NCBI GenBank assembly: GCA_945952425.1
Contig: CAMFIX010000022.1
Coordinates: 1 to 14,838, forward strand
Direction of reading: 5' to 3'
From: an uncultured Pseudorhodobacter sp.
GTDB lineage: Bacteria; Pseudomonadota; Alphaproteobacteria; Rhodobacterales; Rhodobacteraceae
DNA length: 14,838 nucleotides
Shown here: positions 1-6,506 of the stretch, in pieces
Position numbering within the stretch: position 1 is the first letter of the stretch
Layout of the letters: each line of letters begins with the position of its first letter
The notes under the pieces: model-generated
What the model saw: only the letters and a program-made list of their open reading frames with translations
The model's database searches: none
What the model was told of the DNA's origin: nothing
Translations under genes and position numbers: made by a program

Positions 1-564
1 GTTTTCCACCTGCGCGGTCTCTTGCACGCCCAGGGCCGCCGTCGGCTCGTCCATGATGACGAGCTTCGAGGCAAAGGCCGCCGTCCGGGCAATCGACACG
101 CATTGCCGCTGGCCCCCGCTCATGTTGCGGATCGGGTTGTCGACATTGGGGATCTTCACCGCCGTGGTCTTCAGGGCCTCCAGCGTCCGGTCGCGCATCG
201 CCTTGCGGTCGAGCCAGGAAAACGGCCCGAACCTGAACTTGAACAGCTCGCGCCCCAGGAACAGGTTCGAGGGCACGTCCAGGTCATCGGCCAGGGCCAG
301 GGTCTGGAACACGGTCTCGATCCCGGCCTCGCGCGCCTCCAGCGGGCCGGTGTGGTTCACCTCTTGCCCGTCGAAGAAGATCTGACCGGCGGATTTCTGC
401 TCCACCGCCGTGACCTGCCGCACGAAGGTCGATTTGCCCGCGCCGTTGTCGCCCACGACGGCCACATGTTCGCCCTTGCGCAGGATGAAATTGGCATCCT
501 CCAGCGCATGCACACCGCCATAGCGCTTGGTCAGGCCGCGGGTTTCCAGGATAATGTCGCTCAT
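1..564 (-). CDS. Sugar/cyclitol ABC transporter ATP-binding protein (3' end beyond window)
   Basis: This is the ATPase of a CUT2-like sugar/cyclitol importer, which hydrolyses ATP on the cytoplasmic face to drive the neighbouring permease. The ATG at 562-564 gives a protein beginning MSDIILETRGLTKRYGG. Visible motifs in order are Walker A (GDNGAGKST, about residues 39-47), the Q-loop region (ETVFQTLALADDL), the ABC signature (MSGGQRQ) and Walker B (LVIMDEPTAA). The frame stays open to base 1, so 188 codons are visible and the C-terminus is missing. Full-length single-domain members such as FrcA have about 260 residues, so this looks like the short one-domain type rather than the fused two-domain RbsA type, but the missing end prevents certainty. 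One base separates it from the permease stop codon, which implies co-transcription and probably coupled translation. Confidence 0.93.
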   Translation of the reverse strand, partial: MSDIILETRGLTKRYGGVHALEDANFILRKGEHVAVVGDNGAGKSTFVRQVTAVEQKSAGQIFFDGQEVNHTGPLEAREAGIETVFQTLALADDLDVPSNLFLGRELFKFRFGPFSWLDRKAMRDRTLEALKTTAVKIPNVDNPIRNMSGGQRQCVSIARTAAFASKLVIMDEPTAALGVQETAQVEN

Positions 565-565
565 C

Positions 566-1690
566 TCAGCTCCTCATCCGCTTGCGTTGCCGGGCCTGGT
601 CCAGGATGACCGCGCCGACGATGATCGCGCCCTTGACCATTTCCTGGTAATAGGCGCCGAGGTTGATCGAGGTGAAGCCCGAGATGATGACCGAGAAGAT
701 CATCGCGCCGAGCACGGTGCCTAGGATCGAGCCCCGCCCGCCCGACAGGCTGACCCCGCCGATGACCGCCATGGCGATGGCGTCAAGCTCGTATTGCATC
801 CCCATGCCCGCCTGCGCCGTCAGGTTCTTCGAGGTCAGCAGCAGCGCCGCCACCGCCGAAAGCACACCGGCGATCGTATAGACCAACAGCTTGTGGCGGT
901 CGACGTTGATGCCCGACATCCGCGCCGCCTGCTCGTTGGAGCCTATGGCATAGCTGCGCTTGCCATAAAGCGTATAGGTCATCACCACATGGAACAGGGC
1001 CGCCAGCAGGATGAAGATCAGGGCCGGGTTCTGGCCCTCCCAGTGGAAAATCCCGAAGGTCAGCTTGCCCAGGAAGTCGCCGTTGGCCAGCTTGCCATAG
1101 GTCTCGGTCGGGAAAGAAATCGGGTCGCCGTTCGTATACCAGCGCGAGGCGCCGCGGGCGGAGACCATCATCCCCAAGGTCGCGATGAAGGGCGGGATGC
1201 GGGTATAGGCCACCAAAAGCCCGTTTGCCGCCCCGCAGGCCAGCCCCACGATCACCGAGACGACGATGGGCACGATGACGGGCAGGTCATACATGTAGCC
1301 CATGGTCTCGGGGTTCCAATAGCCCTTGGGATTGGGGTTGCCGTTGACCAGCGCCGTCTGTGCAAAGCTCATCACGATCATCGCGGTCAGGCCGACGACC
1401 GAGCCCGAGGACAGGTCGATCCCGCCGATCACGATGACCTGGGTGACGCCAAGCGCGATGATCCCGGTGACCGCCACCTGCAGCAGGATGATGTCGATGC
1501 GCTGCTGGTTGAAGAGCGCCGGCACGTTGGCGCGCATGTTGAAGAGGAAAGACCCGCCGTTCAGCCGGTTCAGAATTTCGAAGATCACCACCATCGCGAT
1601 CAGCGCGATCAGCACGTTCCATTCGGGTGCCCGCGCCTTTCGCGCCGGGTCGTATTTCAGGCCGCCTAGGCCATGGGCTTCCTTCGCCAT
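566..1690 (-). CDS. Sugar/cyclitol ABC transporter permease (RbsC/FrcC/IatP family)
   Basis: Inner-membrane permease of a CUT2-type importer, 374 residues. After a charged N-terminus of about 28 residues come many hydrophobic segments (for example LIALIAMVVIFEIL, VIVPIVVSVIVGLACGAANGLLVA, PALIFILLAALFHVVM). The family hallmark is clear near the C-terminus: AIAMAVIGGVSLSGGRGS followed by LGTVLGAMIF. The chosen start is the ATG at 1688-1690, preceded by a strong ribosome binding site (GGGAGGGAGCCC before ATG). An in-frame TTG at 1705 is a weaker alternative. The gene lies between the binding protein, across a terminator-like hairpin, and the ATPase one base downstream. The substrate cannot be read from a permease alone; the neighbouring moc-type genes suggest an inositol-like or amino-cyclitol compound. 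Confidence 0.93.
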   Translation of the reverse strand: MAKEAHGLGGLKYDPARKARAPEWNVLIALIAMVVIFEILNRLNGGSFLFNMRANVPALFNQQRIDIILLQVAVTGIIALGVTQVIVIGGIDLSSGSVVGLTAMIVMSFAQTALVNGNPNPKGYWNPETMGYMYDLPVIVPIVVSVIVGLACGAANGLLVAYTRIPPFIATLGMMVSARGASRWYTNGDPISFPTETYGKLANGDFLGKLTFGIFHWEGQNPALIFILLAALFHVVMTYTLYGKRSYAIGSNEQAARMSGINVDRHKLLVYTIAGVLSAVAALLLTSKNLTAQAGMGMQYELDAIAMAVIGGVSLSGGRGSILGTVLGAMIFSVIISGFTSINLGAYYQEMVKGAIIVGAVILDQARQRKRMRS

Positions 1691-1746
1691 GGGCTCCCTC
1701 CCCAATTTGCGCCTTCAGGATGTGCCCGTTCGGATGGTCGGGCAAG

Positions 1747-1775
1747 AAAAAGGGGGCGGCTTTCCCCGCCCCCTT
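1747..1775 (-). terminator. Hairpin with T-tract between binding protein and permease genes
   Basis: A 10-bp GC-rich stem (1750-1759 pairing with 1766-1775) encloses a 6-base loop. On the minus strand it is followed by TTTTT and CTT, which fits an intrinsic terminator. It lies 18 bases downstream of the binding-protein stop codon and 57 bases upstream of the permease ATG. In importer operons such hairpins often let most transcripts stop after the binding protein and protect its 3' end, so more binding protein is made than membrane subunits. That role is inferred from position. Confidence 0.8.
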
Positions 1776-1793
1776 GCGAACGGCCCCTGGGGC

Positions 1794-2735
1794 TCAGTTC
1801 TTCTTCGTGTAGTTGGCGACGTTTTCGGGGGTGACGAGCTCGAAGGGGATATAGACCTTCTTGTCGACCTTCTCGCCCTTCGACAGCTTGACCGCCGCAT
1901 CCAGCGCACCGCCGCCCTGGGCCGCGGCATTCTGGAACACGGTCACATCCAGGTCGCCCGCCTGCATCGCGGCCAAGGCATCCTGGGTCGCATCGACGCC
2001 GCCGACCTGGACGGTCTTCATGTCGATGCCCGCGGCCTTCATCGCCTGGATGGCGCCGATGGCCATTTCGTCGTTGTTGGCGATCACCCCGTCGAAGGGC
2101 TTGCCTGCCGACAGCCAGTTGGTCATCAGCGTCTGGGCCTGGTCGCGCGACCAGTTCGCGGTCTGCTCGTCGATGATATTGACCTTCACGCCGCAATCCG
2201 GGCCGCCGATCACGTCATGGATGTCCTTGGTGCGCTGCACGGCGGCCTGGTTCGACAGCTCGCCCTGCATGACATAGACGTTCACTTCCGCCTTGCCCTC
2301 GGCCTTCCAGTTCGCGCAAAGCTGCTTGGTCTCCAGCGTGCCCGACTCTTCCTCGTTCGAGGCGACGAAGGCCTGGGTGTCGGGCAGGGTGTCGACGTTG
2401 ATCGGCTGGCGGTTCACATAGACCAGCGGGATATTCGCCTTGGCGGCGGCATCCGACATGGCTTGCGTGGCCGAGGTGTCGACCGGGTTCACGATGATCG
2501 CGCTGACGCCCGAGGCGATGAAGTTGTTGATCTGGTCCAGCTGCTTGGCCACGTCGTTCTTGGCGTCTTCGATCTGGACCTTCAGCCCGCCGGCATCGGC
2601 CTGCTTCTGGATGCCATTGCGCAGCACGGTCAGGAAATTGTCGTCGAACAGCGCCATCGACACGCCGATCCCGTCGGCCATGGCCGCGGTCGACATCAGC
2701 GCCGCGACACCGGCAATGAAAAGCGTCTTCTTCAT
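1794..2735 (-). CDS. Periplasmic sugar/rhizopine-type substrate-binding protein (MocB-like)
   Basis: Secreted substrate-binding component of the importer, 313 residues, in the periplasmic-binding-protein type 1 (ribose/inositol-binding-like) family. The first 20 residues form a Sec signal peptide: MKKT, a hydrophobic core, then AMA before the predicted cleavage at A20/D21. The mature part shows family landmarks: GIQKQADAGG, IIVNPVDTSAT, VYVNRQP, GVIANNDEMAIGAIQAMKAAG, VGGVDATQDALAAM and a C-terminal IPFELVT. The start is the ATG at 2733-2735, preceded by AAAGGGAGAGAGAC; longer in-frame readings upstream lack a signal peptide. It is the first gene of the minus-strand importer operon and is followed by a terminator-like hairpin. 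The MocB comparison rests on family resemblance plus the neighbouring mocD/mocE-like genes, so the exact ligand is unproven. Confidence 0.9.
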   Translation of the reverse strand: MKKTLFIAGVAALMSTAAMADGIGVSMALFDDNFLTVLRNGIQKQADAGGLKVQIEDAKNDVAKQLDQINNFIASGVSAIIVNPVDTSATQAMSDAAAKANIPLVYVNRQPINVDTLPDTQAFVASNEEESGTLETKQLCANWKAEGKAEVNVYVMQGELSNQAAVQRTKDIHDVIGGPDCGVKVNIIDEQTANWSRDQAQTLMTNWLSAGKPFDGVIANNDEMAIGAIQAMKAAGIDMKTVQVGGVDATQDALAAMQAGDLDVTVFQNAAAQGGGALDAAVKLSKGEKVDKKVYIPFELVTPENVANYTKKN

Positions 2736-3074
2736 GTCTCTCTCCCTTTGCGGATGCCGGCTCATCCTGAACTTTGCCGGCAGGGCCCCCTCGCTCCACG
2801 GGGCCCCGGTTTTCCTGCCGGGGCTGGCCCCCGGCGTGCACGCATCGGCAGGAGAGGCGGGGATGCGGCCAGGGGCCTGCCCGGGCCAGGGGCAAGGGCA
2901 ATTCGTGCCGCGGCAAGGCGGGGGCACGCTGGTCCTGTCGTGATCGTCTCCACTCGCGGGCTCTCCCAAACCCGATGATAGAATTGATATTCCACAGACA
3001 GAAGATTTCAACCGGAATATTTCGTCTGGGGGCGGAGAGGGGGGAGAAGCGCCGGTGTTTCTGACGTTTTCGCG
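2736..3074 (-). promoter_or_regulatory. Long non-coding leader and promoter region of the importer operon
   Basis: I see no convincing gene in these 339 bases between the regulator and the binding protein. The distal part (about 2975-3025) is A+T-rich for this genome and probably holds the promoter. A possible -35 box on the minus strand is TTGAAA (3006-3011), but no -10 box is clear. The same patch contains the 7-bp inverted repeat ATATTCC (2987-2993) and GGAATAT (3014-3020). The proximal part (2777-2928) is very GC-rich with several potential stems: CCGGCAGG (2777-2784) with CCTGCCGG (2814-2821), CGCATC (2841-2846) with GATGCG (2862-2867), and CGTGCC (2904-2909) with GGCACG (2923-2928). The direct repeat GGCCAGGGGC occurs at 2867-2876 and 2884-2893. 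Confidence 0.5.
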
Positions 3075-3079
3075 TCAGA
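3060..3079. promoter_or_regulatory. Candidate regulator operator, copy 1 (upstream of importer operon)
   Basis: A 20-bp dyad, TCTGACG-TTTTCG-CGTCAGA, with perfect 7-bp arms. Its inner 16 bp read on the minus strand are TGACGCGAAAACGTCA, matching the copy at 4120-4135 in 14 of 16 positions. It overlaps the stop codon of the LacI-family regulator and lies about 325 bp upstream of the binding-protein start codon. Even-length inner-CG palindromes are typical LacI-family operators. Assignment to the adjacent regulator is inference. Confidence 0.6.
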
Positions 3080-4109
3080 TGGACTCCGCGACATGCAGGT
3101 CTGGCGGCAGGAAAATCTGGCCCAGGTCAGGCACTTGCTCGGGGTTTTGCACGACGGCGGCCATTTTCTGCAGGAGGGCGGCGCAAAGTTTCTCCAGGGG
3201 CGTGTCGGTCACCAGGGTCACGGTGCCCTCGGCCAGGCCGGCGCGCGAATCGGGGGTCAGGGCCGAGACGACGAGGCCGATTTCCCCCGGGGGCCGCGCC
3301 TCGCGCAGGGCGGCGATGGCGCCCTCCATGCCGCCGCCCGCGACATAGATGCCGCGCAGATCGGGATGGCGGGCGATGGCGGCCAAAGTCGTCTCATAGG
3401 TCAGCTGGCGGGTTTCCAGGTTGACGACGGTCTCCAGCACCTCCAGCTGGGGGGCATACTCGCGCAGATAGGCGCGAAAGCCGGTCTCGCGCAGTTCATG
3501 CCCATGCCAGCGATGGCCGCCGACATAAAGCAGCACCTTGCCCGGCCCCTTCGCCGCCAGCGCCGTGATCCACCCCGCCGTGCGCCCGACCTTCAGGTTG
3601 TTCAGCCCCATATAGCCCAGCCGCACCCCTTGCGCGAAATCCGACAGCAGGGAAAACACCGCCAGGCCGCGGGATTTCAGCTCTTCTACCGCCGCGGTCA
3701 CCTCGGGATGGTTCACGGCCGTCGCCGCCAGCACGTCGCAGCGCCCCGCCATCGCGCGCAAGAGCCCCGCCATCTCCCCCGGCGACTGGCTGGCGGCGAA
3801 TTCCAGCACCAGCCGGCCGCGCACGCCGGGCACGCGGGTCACGGCGCGGCGCAGCTCGTCCGCAAAGGCCTTGTAGAAATCCTGCCCCTGCTTGTGCAGC
3901 ACCACGCCGAAGCGAATCTCGGGCAGGGGCGCGGCCGTGCCCCCGCCCAGCCGCAGCGCCGCCGGATGGCCCAGCCGCTGCGCCGCCTCGACGATGCGGG
4001 CGCGCGCCGTGGCCGAGACCGCCTCGCGCCCGTTCAGGCAGCGGTCCACTGTCGAAAGCGAGACCCCGGCCGCTTCGGCCAGCGCCTCCAGTCCCGGGCG
4101 TCGTGCCAT
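3075..4109 (-). CDS. LacI-family transcriptional regulator of the moc-like locus
   Basis: DNA-binding regulator of 344 residues. The N-terminal LacI helix-turn-helix is clear (LEALAEAAGVSLSTVDRCLNG, about residues 7-27), followed by the hinge-helix region (VSATARARIVEAAQRLGH). The remainder is a periplasmic-binding-protein-like effector domain (FGVVLHKQGQDFYKAFADEL, GKVLLYVGGHRWHGHELRETGF, GIYVAGGGMEGAIAAL). The ATG at 4107-4109 has an excellent site, CAGGAGGACAGG before ATG; longer upstream readings would run into the divergent gene and are rejected. The effector domain resembles the importer's own binding protein in type, so a sugar or cyclitol inducer is likely. It sits between the importer and catabolic operons, flanked by two matching palindromes, so local control and autoregulation are inferred. 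The rhizobial MocR is, as I recall, a different regulator family (GntR type), so the control layer has been exchanged. Confidence 0.92.
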   Translation of the reverse strand: MARRPGLEALAEAAGVSLSTVDRCLNGREAVSATARARIVEAAQRLGHPAALRLGGGTAAPLPEIRFGVVLHKQGQDFYKAFADELRRAVTRVPGVRGRLVLEFAASQSPGEMAGLLRAMAGRCDVLAATAVNHPEVTAAVEELKSRGLAVFSLLSDFAQGVRLGYMGLNNLKVGRTAGWITALAAKGPGKVLLYVGGHRWHGHELRETGFRAYLREYAPQLEVLETVVNLETRQLTYETTLAAIARHPDLRGIYVAGGGMEGAIAALREARPPGEIGLVVSALTPDSRAGLAEGTVTLVTDTPLEKLCAALLQKMAAVVQNPEQVPDLGQIFLPPDLHVAESI

Positions 4110-4119
4110 CCTGTCCTCC

Positions 4120-4135
4120 TGACGGTAAAACGTCA
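4120..4135. promoter_or_regulatory. Candidate regulator operator, copy 2 (regulator / mocD-like divergent region)
   Basis: TGACGGTAAAACGTCA is a 5-bp-arm palindrome with a 6-bp centre. It matches the inverted copy at 3062-3077 in 14 of 16 positions, giving the consensus TGACG-NN-AAAACGTCA. It begins 11 bases upstream of the regulator ATG and would lie just downstream of the regulator's predicted transcription start, a position suited to repression by roadblock. Confidence 0.65.
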
Positions 4136-4147
4136 CTCTTGCCGGTG

Positions 4148-4175
4148 ATTTTGACGAGATTTGACGAAATGTCCA
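4148..4175 (-). promoter_or_regulatory. Predicted promoter of the LacI-family regulator, with TTTGACGA direct repeats
   Basis: On the minus strand a -35 box TGGACA (4170-4175) and a -10 box CAAAAT (4148-4153) are separated by 16 bases. Overlapping them on the plus strand is a tandem direct repeat, TTTGACGAGA then TTTGACGAAA (4150-4169), with a period of 10 bp. Each unit carries the TGACG half-site found in the two palindromic operators. A further TGACG occurs at 4217-4221. The promoter call is by consensus matching only. Confidence 0.4.
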
Positions 4176-4249
4176 GCAGCCCACTTCCCAGAAATGGAAT
4201 TTGCGTTCTATCCCTGTGACGATCAAGCCCCATCCCGAGGGAGAGAGAC

Positions 4250-5335
4250 ATGGGAAAACGCGATTACAGCCCCTTTGGCCCCGACGCCAAACGCGCGGTC
4301 GAAAGCGGGCTGACGGCGGCGGAGTGGTATCACTCCGACGTGCCGCGCAAGGTGATGAAAGAGCTGATGACGCGCTCGGACGCCCCGGCGATCCGCGATA
4401 CCCTGCTGCTTTACGGGCTGATGCTGGCCTTCGCCGCCGCGGGCATCGCGCTGTGGCCCAGCTGGTGGTCGGCGCCCTTCTGGCTGGCTTACGGCGTGCT
4501 TTACGGCTCGGCCTCCGATTCGCGCTGGCATGAATGCAGCCATGGCACCGCCTTCCGCACACCCTGGATGAACGATGCGGTCTATCAGATCGCGAGCTTC
4601 ATGATCATGCGCAACTCCGCCACCTGGCGCTGGAGCCATGCCCGCCACCATTCCGAGACCTATTTCATCGGCCGCGACCCCGAGATCGCCATCATGCGCC
4701 CGGCTGAGCTGGCCAAGCTGATCCTGAACTTCGCGGGCATCCTCGACGTGCTGAAGTTCTTCCCCAATCTGGTGCAGAACGCGCTATCCGGCCCGACGGC
4801 GGCCGAGCGCACCTTTGTCCCAGAGGCTGAATGGCCGAAGGTCCAGCGCGTGGCGCAGGTGCATCTGGCGATCTATGTCGCGACCGCGGTCCTGGCGATC
4901 TACGCCCACTCGATCCTGCCCTTGATGGTCATCGGCCTGCCGCGGCTTTACGGCGCCTGGCATCACGTCATGACGGGGCTTTTGCAACACGGGGGCCTGG
5001 CCGACAATGTCATCGACCACCGGCTGAACAGCCGCACGGTCTATATGAACCCCATCAGCCGCTTCATCTATTGGAACATGAATTACCACGTCGAACACCA
5101 CATGTTCCCCATGGTGCCCTACCACGCGCTGCCGCGGCTGCACGAGATCATCAAGGCCGACCTGCCGCGCCCCAACGCTTCCATCGCCGAGGGCTTTGCC
5201 GAGATGTGGCCCGCGATCAAGCGCCAGCTGGTCCATGAGGACTACTTCCTGAAACGCGATCTGCCGCCCACCGCCAAACCCTATCGCGAAGATTTCCACC
5301 AATATGTCCCGGGCGCGATGCCCGCAGCGGAGTAG
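4250..5335 (+). CDS. mocD: MocD-like di-iron membrane oxygenase (fatty-acid-desaturase fold)
   Basis: Integral-membrane non-haem di-iron oxygenase/desaturase of 361 residues. The histidine boxes are complete: HECSH (94-98), HARHH (130-134), HHVMTGLLQH (238-247) and HVEHH (280-284). Hydrophobic stretches lie at about 51-70, 74-88 and 205-230. In rhizobia MocD works with ferredoxin MocE and reductase MocF in the first step of rhizopine (3-O-methyl-scyllo-inosamine) breakdown, assigned as O-demethylation. The Rieske ferredoxin gene starting four bases downstream of the stop supports that pairing here. The ATG at 4250 follows GAGGGAGAGAGAC; the 14-base block ending in this ATG is identical to that before the binding-protein ATG. 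No MocF-like reductase is present in the window. Other members of this fold act on lipids or alkanes, so the rhizopine-like substrate rests on context. Confidence 0.87.
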   Translation: MGKRDYSPFGPDAKRAVESGLTAAEWYHSDVPRKVMKELMTRSDAPAIRDTLLLYGLMLAFAAAGIALWPSWWSAPFWLAYGVLYGSASDSRWHECSHGTAFRTPWMNDAVYQIASFMIMRNSATWRWSHARHHSETYFIGRDPEIAIMRPAELAKLILNFAGILDVLKFFPNLVQNALSGPTAAERTFVPEAEWPKVQRVAQVHLAIYVATAVLAIYAHSILPLMVIGLPRLYGAWHHVMTGLLQHGGLADNVIDHRLNSRTVYMNPISRFIYWNMNYHVEHHMFPMVPYHALPRLHEIIKADLPRPNASIAEGFAEMWPAIKRQLVHEDYFLKRDLPPTAKPYREDFHQYVPGAMPAAE

Positions 5336-5339
5336 ACCC

Positions 5340-5648
5340 ATGCCCTGGATTGACGCCTGTTCCACCTCTGACATCGACGCGGAAGACCTGATCCGCTTCG
5401 ACCATGGCGCGCAGACTTTCGCGATCTATCACGGGATCGACGGCAAGTTCTATGCGACCTCCGGCAAGTGCACCCATGAGGATGTGCATCTCTGCGATGG
5501 GCTGGTGATGGATTACGTCGTCGAATGCCCCAAGCACAACGGCCAGTTCGACTATCGCACCGGCGAGGCGAAAAGGCTGCCCGCCTGCGTCAACCTGCGC
5601 ACCTTCCCGGTGAAGGTCGAAGGCGACCGCGTCTTCCTGGAGGTGTAA
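5340..5648 (+). CDS. mocE: MocE-type Rieske [2Fe-2S] ferredoxin
   Basis: Small soluble electron carrier, 102 residues, predicted to pass electrons to the MocD-like oxygenase. The Rieske ligands are C44-T-H46 and C63-P-K-H66, separated by 16 residues, the normal spacing; a third cysteine at 52 lies between the pairs. The chosen start is the ATG at 5340, four bases after the mocD-like stop codon and preceded by GCGGAG. An in-frame ATG at 5304 would overlap the upstream gene by 32 bases and adds residues outside the conserved domain, so it is less likely. The next gene starts one base after this stop codon and its ribosome binding site (GGAGGTG) lies inside this gene's last codons, so the genes form one tightly coupled operon. 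Confidence 0.93.
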   Translation: MPWIDACSTSDIDAEDLIRFDHGAQTFAIYHGIDGKFYATSGKCTHEDVHLCDGLVMDYVVECPKHNGQFDYRTGEAKRLPACVNLRTFPVKVEGDRVFLEV

Positions 5649-5649
5649 G

Positions 5650-6444
5650 ATGGCAAGACCGACCGTCAAGGATCTGCTGGACGCCCGCGGCAGGCATCAA
5701 TTCTCGATGCTGCGGGTGGAAACCCTGGAGGAGGCCGAAGCCGCCGCGAAGGCCGGGGTCGAGCTTCTGTCCATCCCCCCCGCCATGATCCACGACCGCC
5801 GCTTCCGCGAGGTGGCGCCCGACGCTTTCGCCTTCCCGGGCGAGAATTTCTTCGAAATCGGCGGGACCGAGGATTTCCTGCGCTGGGCGATGCCCTTGTA
5901 CAAGGCGGGCGCGGATGGGGTCTATTGCTCCGGCAGTCTGCGCACGGTGCGCGAGCTGTCCGATCACGGCATCCCGGTCTGCGGCCATGTCGGGCTGATC
6001 CCCTCCAAGGCCACCTGGACCGGCGGCTTCAAGGCGGTCGGCAAGACCTTGGACATGGCGCAACTGGTCTGGCGCCAGGTCAAGGCGCTGGAAGAGGCCG
6101 GCGCCTTTGCCGTGGAAATCGAGGTCGTGCCGCATTCCATCACCCAGGCGATTGCCGAGAAGACCGGCATGTTCCTGATCTCGATGGGCGCAGGCGCCGG
6201 GGCCGATGCGCAATACCTCTTTACCGATGACGTGCTGGGCCAGAACCGCGGCAAAGTCCCGCGCCACGCCAAGCGCTATGCCGATTTCGCGGCGGAATAC
6301 GACCGGCTGCAGGCCTTGCGGATCGCGGCGATGGGCCGTTTCGTGCAAGAGGTGCACGAGGGCCTTTACCCCGCCCCGCAATACCTGGTGGATTGCGACC
6401 CGCAGGTGACGGAGGCCTTTCGCGACTGGCTGGACGGGCAGTAA
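5650..6444 (+). CDS. PanB-fold (ketopantoate hydroxymethyltransferase-like) protein, divergent paralogue
   Basis: A 264-residue protein matching PanB over much of its length: VCGHVGLIPS (110-119; VCGHLGLTPQ in E. coli PanB), GGFKAVGKT (125-133), ALEEAGAFAVEIEVVP (146-161), ISMGAGAGADAQYL (177-190) and VPRHAKRYADF (203-213). The catalytic glutamate of PanB (E. coli Glu181) aligns with E158. However, the metal and substrate ligands are not conserved: the segment around Asp45 (VGDSLG) aligns with SIPPAM, Glu114 aligns with a serine near 94, and the Asp84 region has no obvious counterpart. It is therefore unlikely to be the pantothenate enzyme. Its position inside a moc-like operon, one base after mocE, points to a role in catabolism of the same substrate. 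A (phospho)enolpyruvate/TIM-barrel lyase or C1-transfer role is speculation. No function is assigned. Confidence 0.8.
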   Translation: MARPTVKDLLDARGRHQFSMLRVETLEEAEAAAKAGVELLSIPPAMIHDRRFREVAPDAFAFPGENFFEIGGTEDFLRWAMPLYKAGADGVYCSGSLRTVRELSDHGIPVCGHVGLIPSKATWTGGFKAVGKTLDMAQLVWRQVKALEEAGAFAVEIEVVPHSITQAIAEKTGMFLISMGAGAGADAQYLFTDDVLGQNRGKVPRHAKRYADFAAEYDRLQALRIAAMGRFVQEVHEGLYPAPQYLVDCDPQVTEAFRDWLDGQ

Positions 6445-6464
6445 GCCCGCGCCGCAGAATTTCG

Positions 6465-6483
6465 CCCCGGGCTGGTCCCGGGG
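6465..6483. repeat. Perfect 7-bp stem-loop between the PanB-like and dehydrogenase genes
   Basis: CCCCGGG, a 5-base loop, then CCCGGGG. It is not followed by a T-tract, so it is not a standard terminator. It could trim or stabilise the polycistronic mRNA between the two genes, or be a short dispersed palindrome. It ends 23 bases upstream of the dehydrogenase ATG. Confidence 0.45.
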
Positions 6484-6506
6484 TCTTGGCGTTTGAGGAG
6501 GATAAG

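Noticed and set aside
1326..2978. Long plus-strand open frame opposite the importer genes
   Set aside because: It lies antisense to the clear permease and binding-protein genes, its product is Arg/His/Gly-rich without domains, and such shadow frames are expected at this GC content.
3060..3079. The palindrome at the regulator's stop codon as a transcription terminator
   Set aside because: No T-tract follows on the minus strand, and the sequence matches the second palindrome at 4120-4135, which favours an operator.
4110..4562. N-terminal extension of the LacI-family regulator
   Set aside because: It would overlap the divergent oxygenase gene, and the ATG at 4109 directly precedes the helix-turn-helix with an ideal ribosome binding site.
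5650..6444. Calling this gene panB (pantothenate biosynthesis)
   Set aside because: Expected metal and substrate ligands are missing and the operon context is catabolic, so only the fold is assigned.
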